This document shows positions 63,248 to 64,000 of a stretch of DNA of 64,000 bases, piece by piece. Positions within the stretch are counted from its first letter, which is position 1. The number at the start of each line of letters is the position of its first letter. The notes beneath the pieces were generated by a model. It did no database searches, was not told the origin of the DNA, and saw nothing but the letters and a program-made list of their open reading frames with translations. The translations under genes and the position numbers were made by a program. This DNA is from Thiodiazotropha sp040506705 (GTDB taxonomy: Bacteria; Pseudomonadota; Gammaproteobacteria; Chromatiales; Chromatiaceae), in assembly GCA_040506705.1 (NCBI GenBank), contig JBEVWG010000016.1:62001-126000 (forward strand), in the 5' to 3' direction.

Positions 63248-63477
63248 ATTATCACAGGAATCCCATTCTCCAATGTGACAATTTTTTGTAAATCAACCAT
63301 TTCCCGACACACAAGCCATGATAGTATGCTGTGATGCTTGTCACACAATTCCCCTGTACTGGAATTAATTTCACAAGCGCCGTGACGTACAAATTCAAAG
63401 TGTCAAGTTTTTGTTGGCTGCGCCGCTACCAGGTACAAGATGATGCAATAACCTTTTGGCATCCAACGGGAAGGACA

Positions 63478-63852
63478 ATGAGCTACGTACACGCACAAAA
63501 ATTTGAAACTTATATACCGCGGGAAATGGATACTCTAGGCTCTAGATTACGCAGAAAACGACGGGAAAGAGGCTGGACGCAAGAGGAGCTGGCGCTTCGT
63601 GCTGGCACTAACCAGGCCGTGATCCAGAAGATAGAGAACGGTAAAAGCCTGCGCCCCAGAAAAATCGACGAGATCGCTCAAGTTTTGGATGTTAATCCAG
63701 CTTGGCTGATGTTCGGAGAAAACTCTTCGACAGTAGTGGATGATGAGTCCATCGAGGTCGCTAAAGCCTGGCATAATCTGCCTGAACCGATACGTAGCCG
63801 GATCAAAAGAAATATATTTGAACAGGTTTTGCTTCACTCGAACAAGAAATAG
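63478..63852 (+). CDS. XRE-family HTH transcriptional regulator
   Basis: 124 residues from ATG 63478, where GGAAGG lies 4 bases upstream; the open frame reaches back to 63331. Residues 17-75 form a Cro/C1-type helix-turn-helix: LGSRLRRKRRERGWTQEELA, NQAVIQKIENGKSLRPRKI, AQVLDVNPAWLMFGE. The C-terminus is helical. Target unknown. Confidence 0.88.
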   Translation: MSYVHAQKFETYIPREMDTLGSRLRRKRRERGWTQEELALRAGTNQAVIQKIENGKSLRPRKIDEIAQVLDVNPAWLMFGENSSTVVDDESIEVAKAWHNLPEPIRSRIKRNIFEQVLLHSNKK

Positions 63853-63864
63853 CTCCCCTTCAAT

Positions 63865-63891
63865 ACCGGGATGCTCTTTTGGCGTCCCGGT
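63865..63891 (+). terminator. Hairpin after the XRE regulator
   Basis: ACCGGGATGC (63865-63874) pairs with GCGTCCCGGT (63882-63891), one G.T pair, loop TCTTTTG. No uridine run follows. The last 110 bases of the window show no other feature. Confidence 0.35.
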
Positions 63892-64000
63892 GCTCAAGAT
63901 TCCCTGGTTCTATACTCTATTCATTGGCAATCCGATGAGGATTTCAGCCAATGCACAGATGGATTTGAACTGCTGTTTATATCGACTTATGGACAGCCAC

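Noticed and set aside
1..64000. CRISPR arrays, prophage genes, integrases, toxin-antitoxin pairs and classic defence genes
   Set aside because: None were seen; no array of spaced direct repeats, no integrase and no defence-associated motifs appear in the window.

Overview
The window is an ordinary-looking chromosomal segment of a gammaproteobacterium with roughly 50% G+C. The evidence is gene order: tuf behind tRNA-Tyr/Gly/Thr, a TPR lipoprotein-ispE-tRNA-Gln-prs-rplY-pth run, hemA-prfA-prmC, gatCAB divergent from mreBCD-mrdAB-mltB-rlpA-dacA-ybeD-lipB-lipA, trxA-rho, an Mla operon, and lgt-thyA-folA facing apaG/apaH. The content would suit a Chromatiales-like lineage, but nothing here fixes the genus. 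There is no CRISPR array, prophage, transposase or rRNA.

Layout. 1-1080 (minus): start of tuf and three tRNAs behind a strong promoter with a GC-rich discriminator. 1169-1438: two diverged inverted copies of a structured repeat. 1477-6749 (plus): TPR lipoprotein, ispE, tRNA-Gln, prs, rplY, pth; lolB, usually next to ispE, is absent. 6902-17545: an envelope lipid or lipoprotein trafficking cluster, with a LolA-like protein, two FtsX-type permeases and an ABC ATPase on plus, and an MMPL/RND transporter, a DUF1302-type outer-membrane protein and a second LolA-like protein on minus. It sits between pth and hemA. 18167-23722 (plus): hemA, prfA, prmC, an unknown gene, moeB, rhombosortase and a small lipoprotein. 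23747-27888: CAP protein, an unrecognised ORF, and a GlyGly-CTERM metalloprotease that is a likely rhombosortase substrate.

27987-31336 (minus): gatCAB. 31700-33929: a DUF6502-like and a DUF5666-like gene. 34301-45643 (plus): the rod-shape, peptidoglycan and lipoate genes; mreC appears to start at an ATT codon. 45667-48817 (minus): an aspartoacylase-family hydrolase, a GCS2-type ligase and MurU. 49123-53494 (minus): rho, trxA and an Mla operon (F, E, D, B) with no mlaC. 53697-55499: a large Ig-like lipoprotein with calcium-type loops. 55832-63852: a 2Fe-2S ferredoxin, a GlcF-like iron-sulfur protein, coq7, a 51-residue membrane protein, a secreted ankyrin protein, apaG, apaH, folA, thyA, lgt and an XRE regulator.

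Much of the window serves the cell envelope: wall elongation (MreBCD, PBP2, RodA, MltB, RlpA, PBP5/6), lipoprotein maturation (Lgt), lipid transport (Mla and the LolA/MMPL cluster) and surface sorting (rhombosortase). The points most worth checking are the covarying repeat pair, the ATT start of mreC, the LolA/MMPL cluster with lolB missing nearby, and the Mla operon lacking mlaC.
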